Both the position numbers and the translations under genes were made by a program. Under the pieces are notes generated by a model. It saw nothing but the letters and a program-made list of their open reading frames with translations, was not told the origin of the DNA and made no database searches. This document shows, piece by piece, positions 1-11,854 of a DNA stretch of 64,000 nt; position 1 is the first letter of the stretch, and each line of letters starts with the position of its first letter. The DNA comes from Dillenia suffruticosa (lineage: Eukaryota > Streptophyta > Magnoliopsida > Dilleniales > Dilleniaceae): contig JAVTVX010000026.1 in assembly GCA_033439265.1 (NCBI GenBank), positions 7,007,001 through 7,071,000 on the forward strand, given 5' to 3'.

Positions 1-2890
1 TCTTTTTACTTGCTTCTATTTAAACAAAAACAATATAAAATCGTTAAATTAAATTTAACCTACCTATATTTATTAATGTTAACGAAATCAAACCACCTTA
101 CCATAATATAAATATAAAATTTATTGTCTCATTATAATATGATTACAACATAAGGTGATTTTGGCAAAATTAATCAAACCATCTTACTATTGAAATGTGC
201 TGCCTTTCAAAAAATTGAGACAAAAAGTTTGGATTATTTAGATAAAGCAAGATTACTTTATACTACTTTATATTAGCGGGAATAACATGATAAATCAAGA
301 GATATTATTCTAATCTTATACATAATCTTGATATTATTCTCCTACAATCTTTTGGCTTATCACAAGTATAAATTTTAAAATATTTTTTTACGATTTAAAA
401 TGCTAAATTTTTTATTTTGGCATAGGAAATGTAATGTTGTTTACATGTTATCTAATCATTCTACATTTTTATATTTTTCTTCTATTTTTTCAGTGTATCA
501 ATGGTATAATGCATAGTAACAAGTGGTAACAAATAATAGCAACCGATAACAAGTGATATTCTTATAACAAGTGATAAGTGGTAACAAGTGCAATAACAAT
601 GTAGACAAGTGGAAACAAATAGTAACAACCAGTAACAAGTGGTAAGTGATAACAAGTACAGTAACAATTTAGTAATAATGTTAATAAAAATAAAAATACA
701 AAAAAAAATCAAATACAAAAATTAAAAAAAAAAAAATCCATAGGTCCATAGGTTTTAGATGTACGTAACACACAAATTCTACCGTTTTTTAAAACTATAT
801 TCAATTTTTACAGTCAGAACAAACCGTTTATATAAATTTTATTTATACTAACATATATATTGTAATTTTTATAAAAAACTAAAATTGTTATTATTTTTGT
901 ATCATATTTAAAAATAGTTTAGGTGGCAAGTTGTAATAAATTTATGATAGTGGTAATTTAATAAGTAGATGATAAAGGTAGGTAAGTAGGTGATGAGTAA
1001 GTACATAAGTTTATATAGTGGTAAGTTTGTGATATATAGTTGCAGTAAGTGATGGTAAGCGATGGTAAGTAAGTGATGGCAAGCGATGGTAAGAAAGTGA
1101 TGATAAGTGATAATAAGTAAGTGATGGTAAGTGATAATAAGTGATGGTAAGTTATATAACCCTATATAACCACATGGATTTTTGCAATTTTTTTTTTTTT
1201 TTTTTGCTTCTCCACATGGTTTTTTTGCAGTTTATTTTATTCTCTAAACAATTATTTTTTTGAATTTTTTTTTCTTTACATTTTGCATGAATGCCCATTT
1301 TCCATTTTGCAAATCATAATAATTAATATTAATTTAAATTATAATATATTAATAATTTAAAAAATGTATATATTTAATTACAAATATTTATCAAAATATA
1401 TAATATTAATAAAGATAAAAAGAAAAGAATAAAAAGAAAAAAAGTTTCGTGATTTGCATTTTGCATTTTAAATTATATATTTAGAAAAAAAAAGAAAACA
1501 AAAATATTTACCAAAATATATAATATTAATAAAGATAATTACAAATCATGAATTTTAGTTTTGTAATTTTTTTTTGAAATTTTTTTCTTGTAATTTTTTT
1601 CTCATTTTATTTGTAAAGAAATCTCAAATTGTTTGTTTGGTTCTACTACTTACCTTTTTATAGAGTTGTGTGATTAAAAAATAGATAACTTGTATGGACT
1701 TTCTTATTCAAAACTTAACTTTCTACCCAAGAATCTAATTTGAAGTTTTCTTCAAAATAACTAGCACTTCAACTTTAGTTGCGTGCCCGGGGTGCCCGCG
1801 CATGCCAAATAGGAGGAATATATTGGTGGAGCACGCCAAAATGGAATAAATATATTGGCATAATTGTTAAATTTATTTATATTTATGTTAACGAAATCAA
1901 ACCAGTTTTCCATAATACAAATATAAAATATATTCTCTCATTACAATATGATTACAAGATGATGTTGTGGTTTTGACAAAATTAATCAAACCACCTTATC
2001 ATTGAAAATGTGTTGCCTTTCACAAAATTGAAGTAAAAAGTTTGGATTAATTTAAACTACTTTATATTAGCAAATGAATGAACCAAGGGTAATAAACCTA
2101 ACCATGTGGCATGGCAACAAGTGTATTTTTTAATATTGGTTACTTTAATAATCATTTAATTAGATTAATATATCTACCTAATATATCTATCAAGAATAAT
2201 GTTAATAATATTGCACAAAATAATGTTAATAATGTTGTTAGTGCAACATAAATTTTATCTCGACCCCTAGCAACATTAATTTTGTTTTGGCGCCTACGTG
2301 TCAACAATAGTAATTAAAGCAAGCAGTGATTGTGTTGTACAACTAATGCACAAGAGAAGAGAAGGATGTTGTTAGTTGATAGTGTTACATAGTTTGATAT
2401 TATTCTCTTAAATATTATTGTTAATTAATGTTATTAGTGGAATTTATTATCTAATTTTATACATGATATTATTCTCTTACAACTTTTAATTTGTTTCAAG
2501 TGAAAACTTTAAAATATTTTTTTATGAATTAAAATCCTAAGTTTTTTATTTTAACGTAGGAAATGTAATTTTATTTATATATTATCCAATCATTCTATAT
2601 TTTTATATTTTTTCTTCTATTTTATTTAGTGTATCATAGTATAATACATGATAACAAGTGATAATAAATAATAACAACATGTAACAAGTGATAGTGTATC
2701 ATGGTATAATGTATGGTAACAAGTGGTAATAAATAATAATAACCAGTAACAAGTGATAATGTATCATAGTATAATGCATGGTAACAAGTTGTGACAAATA
2801 GTAACAATTCTTATAATAAGTGGTACAATTGGTATAAGTGTAGTAACAATATGATAACAATGTTAATAGAAACAAAAATACAAAGAAAAT
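1..2890. repeat. Diverged direct duplication, about 1-720 and 1830-2890
   Basis: Two stretches in the same orientation run through the same series of landmarks. They share an AATGTTAACGAAATCAAACC-like block (about 75 and 1885) and a GTTTGGATTA block (about 228 and 2039). They then share a tract reading TTTTAAAATATTTTTTTA (about 372 and 2509) and a GTGTATCA start of the GTAACAAGTGGTAAC-type repeats (about 493 and 2630). The second copy has extra sequence, so the match is interrupted. It looks like an old internal duplication of CACTA-1's left subterminal zone, or two nested copies of it. Between them, 960-1150 holds GTAAGTGATGG repeats and 1200-1640 is A/T-rich simple sequence in which I see no gene. 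Confidence 0.65.
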
Positions 2891-3066
2891 AAAACACAAA
2901 ATTCATGATATAATACTAATAATAAAGGTAAAACAAGATAAAATTAAACTCACAAAAGATAGAGATACACTATACACAAGTGAGGATAAGCGTATTCATG
3001 AAGAGAGTAATGAAAATTTATATGGATCTAATATATCTAACTATATGATAATTTTTTGAACATGAT

Positions 3067-3290
3067 ATGTTTGACATGTATGATTCATTTACAGATTTAT
3101 ATAATCATTCACAAATTTATATGATTGTAAATAAACCAACTTCTCATACATTTAATGTGAATGAAAATAAGTTTCATGAATTATTTTTAAAATGTCAAAA
3201 AACCAATATATTCAAATTGAAGTGCACTATACTAATTTTAAATAATATTACATGTGAAATATTAGTGGTTGAGATATGGTTGAAGTTAGT
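3067..3290 (+). pseudogene. CACTA TNPD transposase, N-terminal remnant in CACTA-1
   Basis: The reading frame starting MFDMYDSFTDLYNHS and continuing through KPTSHTFNVNENKFHELF matches the segment in CACTA-2 (22793-22987, minus) that starts MFDMLPDIFTHLYD and runs through EPTSHTSN to KFHELFENA. Order and spacing agree. In CACTA-2 this segment follows the zinc-binding transposase-associated domain and precedes Transposase_21. Here nothing recognisable as Transposase_21 follows; the sequence turns into AT-rich and GT-rich filler (3290-4200) before a trace of gene 2. It is a deleted, non-functional copy. Confidence 0.7.
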
Positions 3291-4349
3291 GGTATATGTG
3301 TGTGTGTGTAATATGTGGAAGTTGTGTATATGGAAATTGTGGAGTGTCTATGAAAGATTAAATATTTATTCATTGCAAATTATATTTTGTAATTATAAAT
3401 TGTGATCGAATTTGAGACTCAATTTCTACTGATACAATAGATGCAAAATTTAGTATTTTTCATTAATTATACCAATATAATTAATTACACAATTACATAT
3501 AATTATATTATATTATCATATTTTCAAATTATACTCAATAAATTTTCAAAACTATAACTCTATATTATATAAATTATTATTTTCATATCATTGCATTATT
3601 TAAATTAATAATATTAATAAGTTTATTATCATCAAATATAGAATATATATTATTTTTTATTAATCAAATAGATATAATTTTAATCAAATGTAATAACTAG
3701 TTAGTAAGTAATAAAAATTATAAGTGATTTTTTCAAAATACATATGAAAGACACATGTGAAAAATTAAGAAACGTAGTAATGAAAAAAGAGGTGTGAGAA
3801 AAAACGTGGTAATGAAAAAAGAGAAAAAGCGCGAAAGTGGAGTTTTAAAAATTTGTTTGTAAAAATTGTATATTATAAATCATACATGGACGAAAGTTCC
3901 ACAATCAAAATTTCTCTATCCTTTCCTTAAAAGCTCTTTTCCTATAACCCATTTAAATCTCTCACTCATACTTTACAAAGTTTTATCAAAAGTTAATCAC
4001 GTTTGGTATTTGAAAGATTTGATGAGCGACAAATGAGTATTGTATGAAGAATCACAACTATTCCAAAAAAGAATAAGTTCAGTCGAACAAATTCAATCAT
4101 TCTACATGTTATTTAGGTTTTAAAAATAAATATCTTATTTTTATTTTAATTTGAGATTTAATATTAAAATATCATTTTTAATTTTTTATTTTGAACAGTT
4201 GTGAAGAAATATAAATATCAATGCTATCAAGATATTTTGAATTTAGAGAAAGGAAACACTTTCTGCTTACTTCTCTGGTAATATTTGCATTTACATTCAT
4301 TATTTATGATTTATAATGATTTCACTATTTTACTATTGGTTTTTAATGA

Positions 4350-4450
4350 ACAGATTGTCACAAAAGATTGTGGATAAAGATGCCTTAGAAACTATAACGA
4401 ACATTTTTGGTTTGGAACATCTTAGAAGACATGTAGTTGTGAGACATGTA
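4350..4450 (+). pseudogene. Trace of CACTA gene 2 (3' part) in CACTA-1
   Basis: A GAACATTTTTGGTTTGGAAC block, followed by CATCTTAGAAGACATG and a GTGAGACATGTAATC block, matches the minus strand of CACTA-2 just left of the Rep element (13680-13740). There the same landmarks read GAACATTCTTGGTTTGAGC and CATCTCAGAAGATATG. Both lie directly before the B-type subterminal repeats. No complete frame is kept. This stretch shows that the CACTA family has no Rep element at this place. Confidence 0.5.
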
Positions 4451-4576
4451 ATCTTTTTTCTATTTTTTTTGTCTTATATATATCAATCATTTTAGTTTGT
4501 ATCAATTACAATTCTTAAAATATTTATATTATTTTTGTAATTTCTTTATTTTTCAATATTTTAATTTACCTATCAT

Positions 4577-5188
4577 TTAAAAAAAAACCGTCACTATTAA
4601 TATTATGTGGTAATCATATGATAACAGTGGTAATGAACAATAATTTAGTGGTAACCGAAATAATAATATTTTTAACATTTGTAATAACAGAGAATAAAAA
4701 AAAATTTCTAACCTAATATGATGATAAAGAGAGAGAGTAACATTTTCTGACGCTTGTATAACCGACGGTACAAAATAGTAACCATGACGATTAGTAACCA
4801 TGTGGTAATCGACAGTAACCATGGTAACCGAAAGTAACATGTAGTAATCTACAGTAACCTTATAGTAACCTATAGTAACTTATACTAACATTTTTTAACC
4901 GATAAAAACAGTAATTTTTCTTTACTTGTGGTAACCGATAATACAAACAGTAACTGATACTAACATATGATAGTTGAGTGGTAATCGATGATAAAAGATA
5001 GTAATATTTCCTAACATTTGTGGTAACTGATAATAAATAACAGTAACATTTCTTAACAGTCATGGTAACTGACGATAAAAGATAGTATTCTTACTAATAC
5101 TTTTCTAACCGTCGTTATAAATCAATCACATGCTCCAATGTCATCAAAACCATTGAGATAGATCTATCCCGACTGGTGTACAGCCGAC
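4577..5188. repeat. B-type subterminal repeat array of CACTA-1
   Basis: Irregular short repeats of the form TAGTAACCGA(T/C)AGTAAC, spaced about 15-40 bases apart, fill this stretch. It ends in GATCTATCCCGACTGGTGTACAG, next to the solo LTR. The inverted counterpart is at 12720-13500 in CACTA-2 (TTACCGTCGGTTACCA-type units, then GGATAAGTCTATCCCGAC). Arrays like this are the transposase-binding zones of CACTA elements; that role is family knowledge, not seen here. Minus-strand reading frames in the array are by-products of the repeats. Confidence 0.7.
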
Positions 5189-5212
5189 TATAACACCAAA
5201 AAAAAAAAGAAA

Positions 5213-5292
5213 AAAAAAATGGAGACACAGCGTTTTGGGGCAAAACGCTGCGTCCCCAACTTGATTTGGGGATTAGGGTTTCAACCCTAATC
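5213..5292. repeat. Two adjacent short hairpins at the start of solo LTR 1
   Basis: GGAGACACAGCGTTTTGGGG pairs with the following CAAAACGCTGCGTCCCC (about 5220-5257). Directly after it, GGATTAGGGTT pairs with AACCCTAATCC (about 5270-5292). They sit just before a long CT microsatellite. In a long LTR this is the expected U3/promoter neighbourhood. They may be regulatory, but that is a guess. Confidence 0.5.
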
Positions 5293-5639
5293 CCTCTCTC
5301 TCTCTCTCTCTCTCGCTCTCTCTTTCTCCCGACCCTTCGTTTCTCTCCCCCACCGCGGCGCCGCATATCCTTCTCCGCGAGCTCCGTCGCCAACGGATCG
5401 CCACCACCCTCATCTTCTTCTTCTTCTTCTTCTTCTTTCTCTCTCGGTTTCTATCTCGCAATCCTCTCCCTCTCGCGATCTCCCGTCTCTCCCTTCTGCC
5501 ACACACACCACCGCAAGCTCCACCACCACGCGCCACTGCTCGCGACTGCCACTGTTCCTTCCTCTCGCGAGCCTCCGCGAGTGCAACCCAGCACCTTTGC
5601 ACACGATTGAGCTATAGCGCGCGACTGCAGCGCAATCTT

Positions 5640-6160
5640 CCCAGCCCGCAACGTGAGCCCAGGCTGCGAGCAGGACCCAGCCCGTGAGCGCAAGCCAAGC
5701 CGCGAGTAGAACCTAGCCCGTAAGTGCGAGCCAGGCCACGAGTGCGAACCAGGCTGTGAGCACGCCTGCGTACGAGCGTGCCTCAGCGTATGAGCGTGCC
5801 ACAGCGCACGAGCGTGCACCAGCGTGCCTCAGTGCACCAGCGCGCACCAGCACACGAGTGCAGCGCACCAGCGCACGGGAGCGCGAGCTAGAGCACGAGC
5901 ACCAGTCTGCAAACCACTGCGGCCCGTAGGCCCATCAGCCGCAGACTCGTCAGCCCACAGACCGATCAGCCACAGGCCCATCAGTCGTAGGCCCGCCAGC
6001 CCGTAGGCCTGTCGGCCCGCTAGCCTATTGGCCAGCAGACCAGCAAGCCCACTAGCCGAAGCCCACTGGCCCACTAACCCGTGAACCCATGAGCTCGCTG
6101 TAGCCCACGAGCCCGCGAAGGCCCGCGACAGCCCATGAGCCCGTGACAGTCCACAAACCT
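5640..6160. repeat. GC-rich degenerate short tandem repeats in solo LTR 1
   Basis: About 520 bases of imperfect 10-14 base units. The first half follows CGAGCGTGCACCAGCG; the second follows CAGCCCGTAGGCCCATCAG. Open frames on both strands here come from the low stop-codon frequency of GC-rich repeats, and no protein family is recognised. The block ends with CAGGTAACTG near 6165, which could be a splice donor of an LTR leader. Confidence 0.55.
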
Positions 6161-7299
6161 CTACGCAGGTAACTGACTTAGAGTTTTGCTTCCGATCTAA
6201 GTGTTTGAATCTAACTAATAAACGCTATCTTGATAGGTAGCATTGCAGATCTTGGAGTGATCGAGAAGACATTCGGACAAAGGTTTGCAATTCGATAAAA
6301 ACCTTAGATGAGTGTTTTCAGACCCATTCGATTTGGTTATCGAATTTAGGGTAAATTTAAGGTAAGAAATCTTGTATATACTAGAATGTAAACTAGATTC
6401 TCATAGAATGTAATTTTTGGACATTATATGCGGTTCATTAGGTTAAGTGTACGAATTTATATGAAATGGGACTGTTCAGGATGATAGAATCAAATTAAGT
6501 TGATTTGAATAGTTTTCCTTGGAGTTTAAATTGATCTATCCATGAAAATAGTCGGAAATTGGGATTTTACAAGGGTAGATGCAGCCTTTCTCATTATAAA
6601 TTGTTTTACTTATAGACAATTTAAATACAATTTTTGTATTATGAAAATAGACTCATATACCTTGAAAATGATATATGCCTTGAAACATTTGGATGTGAAT
6701 CGAAAAGTGTATGATTTTTCAAAAATTTTTCATCTTATAGGAAAATTCTTTATTTTCAGACTTATTTTCGATCTTGAGTGGTTTTAGGGTTGAATTTAAC
6801 TTGGTTTAAAAATACGTTAATTGTTTATAAATGGAATGCAATTGATGACATTAGAGTGTATTCATAAATTCAAGAGTTAAGGTTTATACAAACTTGGGAA
6901 AAATGGATAAACCTTATAATACTTGAAAATTTGATATTAACTTGTGATGATCTGATTAGGTTGATCTTTTTGGAGATTTCAGGAGTCAGATTGGATTTGT
7001 TTTGAAAATAGGGAGTGACCACCCTCCCTAGAAAGGTGAGTGAGACTTTGACATCTTCTATTGATTGACAAATCATATTTTATCGATTTTCAAACGACAT
7101 GATTTTTATGTGTGAAAACTGAATGTTTGGATTTTAATAAGTATATGTACATATTTTTGTGACCATTGGAGTGTCATAACTGCTGATTTTATAGATTATG
7201 TATCCGTGAATTTGATAACTGATATTGTGTAACCTTTTCGACATATTGACATGTTTTAATATTTTCGCTGTATTGGCACATGATTTTAAATGGATTTAT

Positions 7300-7420
7300 A
7301 TAAAATCTTTGGGCTATACGCCCGGCCGAAATTATGTTACGATGCATGGAGCTATATGCCCGGCCGACATGATCTGATGCATGGGGTTATGTACCCGACC
7401 GACTTGGTGTATGGTGATAT
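7300..7420. repeat. Short tandem repeat with CCCGGCCGA core in solo LTR 1
   Basis: Three imperfect units of about 46-50 bases each carry a GCTATA(C/T)GCCCGGCCGA-like core followed by a GATGCATGG motif (near 7312, 7349 and 7385). A further CCCGGATACGC variant is near 7475. The repeat lies inside the LTR and gives no convincing protein. Confidence 0.5.
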
Positions 7421-8651
7421 GCTTCTTATAGCATTCCGTAGCTACGAAAGACATTTGGTAGAGGTACCCCTTGTGCCCGGATACGCTTTAACCGGAGGTA
7501 TCCGCTAGATCATCATGTGTATGGGTGTCCCAGGTTGACTCTCATCGTGGAGGATGTGAGTTTATCTCTGTCTAGCATTGGCGGAACACCATACACGGTC
7601 GACTATATATATGTATCATTATTATTATTTACAGGCTAGTTGGAGTAGGCTGTGACCAATATTGGGGTAAAGAGCCATTATTTGATATTTGCATAGTTGA
7701 AAACCCCCAATGCGCCCATTCTTGGTCGAGATAGACCATTGCTGAGGTAGTTTGTTCGGTCGGCTCTACATATGTGATTTGATATATAGATGGATACATA
7801 TGTTATTTTGTTGTGTGCCTTGAGATATGTTATTCTTGAAACAGCACGTTATTTTTCACACACTTGATATTGTGTTATATACTTTGACACTCCAAGTTCA
7901 CACTTGATATTGATACCACGATGTCAATCCCCTCACTTGCTGAGTATCCTCCCATAGATACTCACCCTCACTTTCTCCCCCACAGGATTAGTCTTTGACT
8001 GAAGAAGAATTAGTGTGTTACGATGTGGAATTGATAGTACCAGGCTTGGGTATGGACATTACCATATCTTCCGTTTCGATTATTGGAGATTTTAGTTTGA
8101 TAAATGTACTCATTTAATTATTTTTGGGATGACTGTATAATTTATGTATATTTATTTGTGAAACTCTCATAGTTTATTTGCATTGAGGCGATTGTACGTA
8201 TTTGAATGTCATTTGGGAAAATTATTGTATATTATGTAAAAATTTAGGTTCGCTCGATGTGGCGGCTGCTCATGATCTAGTTGGGCATGACAGTAGAGGT
8301 TAGTGGTTATATCTGTTAGAAATTTTTATAGCCTTGCGTTGTTCTGAATGTTAGCTGTGGCATTGGTTGATTTTGGAGAGGTCAGGATGACCATTTATTT
8401 ATTTTACAGGATGAATGTTGATATACAAGTCAAATTGTACTTGGGAGACTTCCGAAATATGGGGAGTTTCTGTCCGATTTTCTGTAAAAATATAACCGGT
8501 ATCCAGGGCAACGGGCCGCTGTTCATGACCCCGGTTCGGGGTGTGACACCGACTGACAGCGTATCCATCGGAGAAAGTTTTGTGGACAATATTAGTATGT
8601 TTAGCAAATAGTTTTCGTCCGTCTGGATTGTACGTTTGTTTTGTAGTGATA

Positions 8652-11600
8652 CCAAATAATTATCAGGTATAATTAACTTTTCTCTCGAGTAGATCTATTT
8701 AATATTGGTTCAACATTATTCGTAGCAGAAGGCTGACCAACTTGATTTTGGTTAGCTTATTGTAAAATTTCTTGATTGTTATCTGTATCTTGATTTATGT
8801 CCATAAGTACGTAAGAGTCATTTTGAATGACAACCAACTTGATATTTGAATTTGATGGGATACTTGATGGATCCCTTTTAAAAGCTATGTCCTAAAAGTA
8901 ATCCCTCCTACTAATCAAGTCATTCTCTAGAAATTTCGCATGTTTAGATTCCACAAACTTAGTGTGATAGGATAGATAATAAAATCGGTATCTTTTAAAC
9001 TTATTGACATAACCAACAAAGTTTCCACTCACGATCCTTGGGTCCAATTTCTTTTCTCATGGATTGTAAACTCGTATCTCTACAGGACAGTCTCAAATGC
9101 GTACATATCTTAAATTTGGTTTCCAACCCTTGAATAACTTGAAGAGAGTTTTGATTACAATCTTGATTGGAATCCTATTTAGGATGTACATTGCCGTCTT
9201 GAATTCACAAGAATCTAGATAGTTTGGAATTAGTCATCATACTCCTAATCATATCAAATAATATCATGTTCCTTCTTTTAGTTACCCCATGTTTGGTTAG
9301 GTGAACCAAACATGGTATATTAGGTAGCAATTTCATTTTCCTGAAGAAATTTTACAAATGGACATGGTGTTTGTCCATTCTCTATATATTTTCCACAATA
9401 TTTTCCACCTCTATTTGACATCACGACTTTTATTTGCTTACTGCATTGTTTCTTTACTTCTATTTTGAAAATTTTAAAAGCATCTGAAGTCTCGTCCTTA
9501 TAGCAAAGGATATATAGAAACGAATATCGTGAATAGTTATCTATAAATGAGATTAACTATGACCATACGAGTCTGTACCTGCAATACAAATGTCCATATG
9601 TATGATTTCAAGAAATTCTAAGTTCTTCCTAATACCTTTTTGAATCTTGTTCATTTGTTTTCTCTTAATATAGTCCACACAAATTTTAAAATAATTAAAA
9701 TTTAAGATATCTCATTTACCAACTTTTCTATTCTCTTAATAGAAATGTGCCATAATTTCTGTATCATAACATGAAAGAATTTTCCTCAATAACACTTCTT
9801 TTAACCCATGTATGTGTTACATTCATGAAAACAATGTCTTGTAAAATAATACTATACAATCCATCCAATAACAGACCATAATCAACGATATTTGAACAAA
9901 AAATAATGTCATTTTATTAATAAATTGGAAAATTGTACAAGTTTTGAAACGAAAATAATATTCTACAAAATTTAGATATATAAAACACTCTTTTCAATTT
10001 CAAGATATGTCCGTAGGCCAAAATGAACTCACAATCGCCAATGGCCTTTACCCCTAACCTCATCTTGTCGTCCAAATAGATAAGTTGTTAACAATCTACT
10101 GGATTGTTTAGGTTTGCAAACTCTACCACATGTTCATAATATAGATGGTACAATCAGAATCAATTCACAATGTGTCATGAGAAATCTCAGTCATGCAACA
10201 TTTATAATAAACTAATGAGATTTTCGTATATTTACCACTGCTTAAACTTGTCACAATCTAATTTCATGTGTCCTTTCCTTTTACAGATGAAACACTTGGA
10301 CTCTTTCTTTACATCCCATTTTGGTTTTATACCCTTTTGGTTACACTTGGACTTGCCCTTCTTCTTCCCTTACGTTGCCACATGTGCACTTACAGAACCT
10401 TGTTTCATCTCCATCAGCAGTTTTCCTCCCTCCAACACATTCATGGCAATTAACTCATTGATGGACCATTTTTTCTTATATGTATTGTAGGAAATCTTAA
10501 AAGGATCATAGGGTTGTAGGAAAGAGTGCAGAATAATTTTCCTAGTAAATTATCATTTTTCTAATGTGATCATGTCTTCATACATAATTACCCTTGTTAT
10601 GACAAAATGCTCAAAATTTTAATATAAAAATGAAACCAATTATCTAATACATTTTATTAATTTTGTATCTTCCCCCATGTACAAAATTATACCCAAAATT
10701 AATTTTATGCATGATCTTTCAAATTTTGGACTTATAAGATATTTTGAAAATTTTATGACTCAAAAAAATATTTTAATAATTTTATACGTTCTCTTATGTA
10801 CAAAAATTTATTCTAAAAATTTCATGTATTAAAAAAAATTATCAATTTTGTACTTGTGTTTATGTACAAAATTTAAAATTCGTTTCTTTTTAAATCCAAA
10901 AGACCAAAATGATACATTTTAAAGTTTGTTGGGTTTTTTTTTTTTTTTTAAAAAAAAAAATGTTACAAAGATTGAATTGTAACAAGTTAAAAATCTTAGG
11001 AAAACCATAAAATTATCAAAATCTCAAGACACAAACATAACTCAGGTCTTCTTCACCCGAAAAAGGCAGAAGGTCCTCACCCGACCCAACCTAACCCGAC
11101 GAGACGAATCTCTGACAACTGGAGCTCCATAAAAAAATGTAGAGATGCTACAAAATAATTTTTGAAAATATGGTTTTGATTGTAATGACGCAAGAATTTC
11201 AATTTTAAGCTCAATTTTTCGAAAATAATTAAGATTTTGGGCAAAGTATTCAAAATTTTGAAAACTTTAATTTTTAAAAAATTTTGAAATTCATCGAAAT
11301 CTTGAAGGCAGAGGACAAAGATATTCTGATACTAAATGTTACAAAATATTACGCACCAAATGCAATAAAACTTGAACATAAACAACAATAATTTGAAATA
11401 AGAGATCAAATGTAACTTCGATCATCCGCGATTCCGATGAGCTCCGACGACTGTAATACCTCCAATTGATCCCTTGGGACATGCACAAACTTTATAATCC
11501 TTCAATTTCACTCAATAGATGGTATGGAGTTACAAATGTTGAAATTAGGTCCCAATACACTAGGAGTGAGTTTATATAGGCTCTTAACCATCAAAGAGCC

Positions 11601-11854
11601 ATTAAAAGTTTATAATTGTCATCCTAAATTATCACTGGGTATTATAAGAAGATAATTGAACATTCAAAATGGAAAAGCAATGATTAATTGTGTAGATGTT
11701 TGAATGGATCATCAAAATCTGATCAAATACAATCCAATTCAAATTCCTTCCATTGTTTATCATATTTAATATCTTTCAGTTATATTTTTCCCATTAACTA
11801 AATTTTAAATGCATTGAATGCAAGAAATTTGAATTTTACAAAAAATTCCTAACA
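8652..11854 (-). mobile_element. Copia C: old Ty1/copia element fragment, cut by CACTA-1
   Basis: Minus-strand traces in the right order: a 5' LTR (11337-11854), a primer-binding-site-like tract at about 11320-11335, a gag zinc knuckle reading CKRKGHMKLDC (about 10250-10300), an integrase-core trace ISFIDNYSRYS (about 9515-9560), and the integrase C-terminal/pol linker with KLDPRIVSGNFVGY (about 9000-9050) and EPILNRSTREK (about 8690-8720). The pol sequence runs right up to the end of CACTA-1 at 8651, so CACTA-1 inserted here and the reverse-transcriptase half and other LTR should lie left of the window. It is heavily decayed, with well over ten breaks, and is one of the oldest elements in the window. 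Confidence 0.75.
11337..11854 (-). repeat. 5' LTR of Copia C (518 bp)
   Basis: It starts TGTTA and ends TAACA, the usual copia inverted ends. On the minus strand it is followed by a tract like TTTAGTATCAGAATATC, close to the tRNA-Met-type primer site TTGGTATCAGAGC. The flanking bases on the far side are AGCTA. Its partner LTR is not in the window. Confidence 0.7.

Larger units (their letters stand above)
5189..8548 (+). mobile_element. Solo LTR 1 (3.36 kb), probably Ty3/gypsy Tekay/Del-like
   Basis: The ends are TATAACACC and GGTGTGACA, an imperfect inverted pair. The 5-bp target duplication CCGAC is exact (5184-5188 and 8549-8553). Removing the insert restores continuous CACTA-1 sequence homologous to CACTA-2's B end, which confirms the boundaries. 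Great length, a GTGTGACA finish, a pyrimidine-rich leader near 5280-5460 and the ACTCACCCTCACTTTC stretch near 7962 resemble very long gypsy LTRs of the Tekay/Del group. That lineage is inferred from memory. No internal retroelement genes flank it, so it is a solo LTR left by LTR-LTR recombination. The orientation is uncertain. Confidence 0.75.
1..8648 (+). mobile_element. CACTA-1: partial CACTA (En/Spm) DNA transposon, B-type right end
   Basis: The right terminus is seen at 8648: read inward on the minus strand it begins CACTACAAAACAAACG, closely matching the terminus at 12619. The next bases after that start also match (a GATGGACGAAAAC-type tract against GATGAAAACCG). Inside it are arrays of GTAAC-type subterminal repeats (480-720, 960-1150, 2640-2860, 4577-5110), a remnant of the TNPD transposase N-terminal part (3067-3250, plus strand) and a trace of the second CACTA gene (about 4360-4450). 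The A-type left end is not in the window, so the element runs off the left edge. The jump from the TNPD start to the end of gene 2 implies a large internal deletion, so this is a non-autonomous derivative. It is interrupted by the solo LTR at 5189-8548. The base triplet after its end is ATA; the other target copy lies off-window. Confidence 0.8.

Noticed and set aside
4577-5110. CRISPR-like regularly spaced short repeats (also 12720-13510, 34370-34680, 39230-40120)
   Set aside because: Repeats are short, degenerate and irregularly spaced, occur just inside CACTA ends in a plant genome, and have no unique spacers.
5266-6074. Overlapping 60-122 codon frames on both strands
   Set aside because: They lie in CT-rich and GC-rich repeats of the solo LTR; length reflects lack of stop codons, and no domain is visible.
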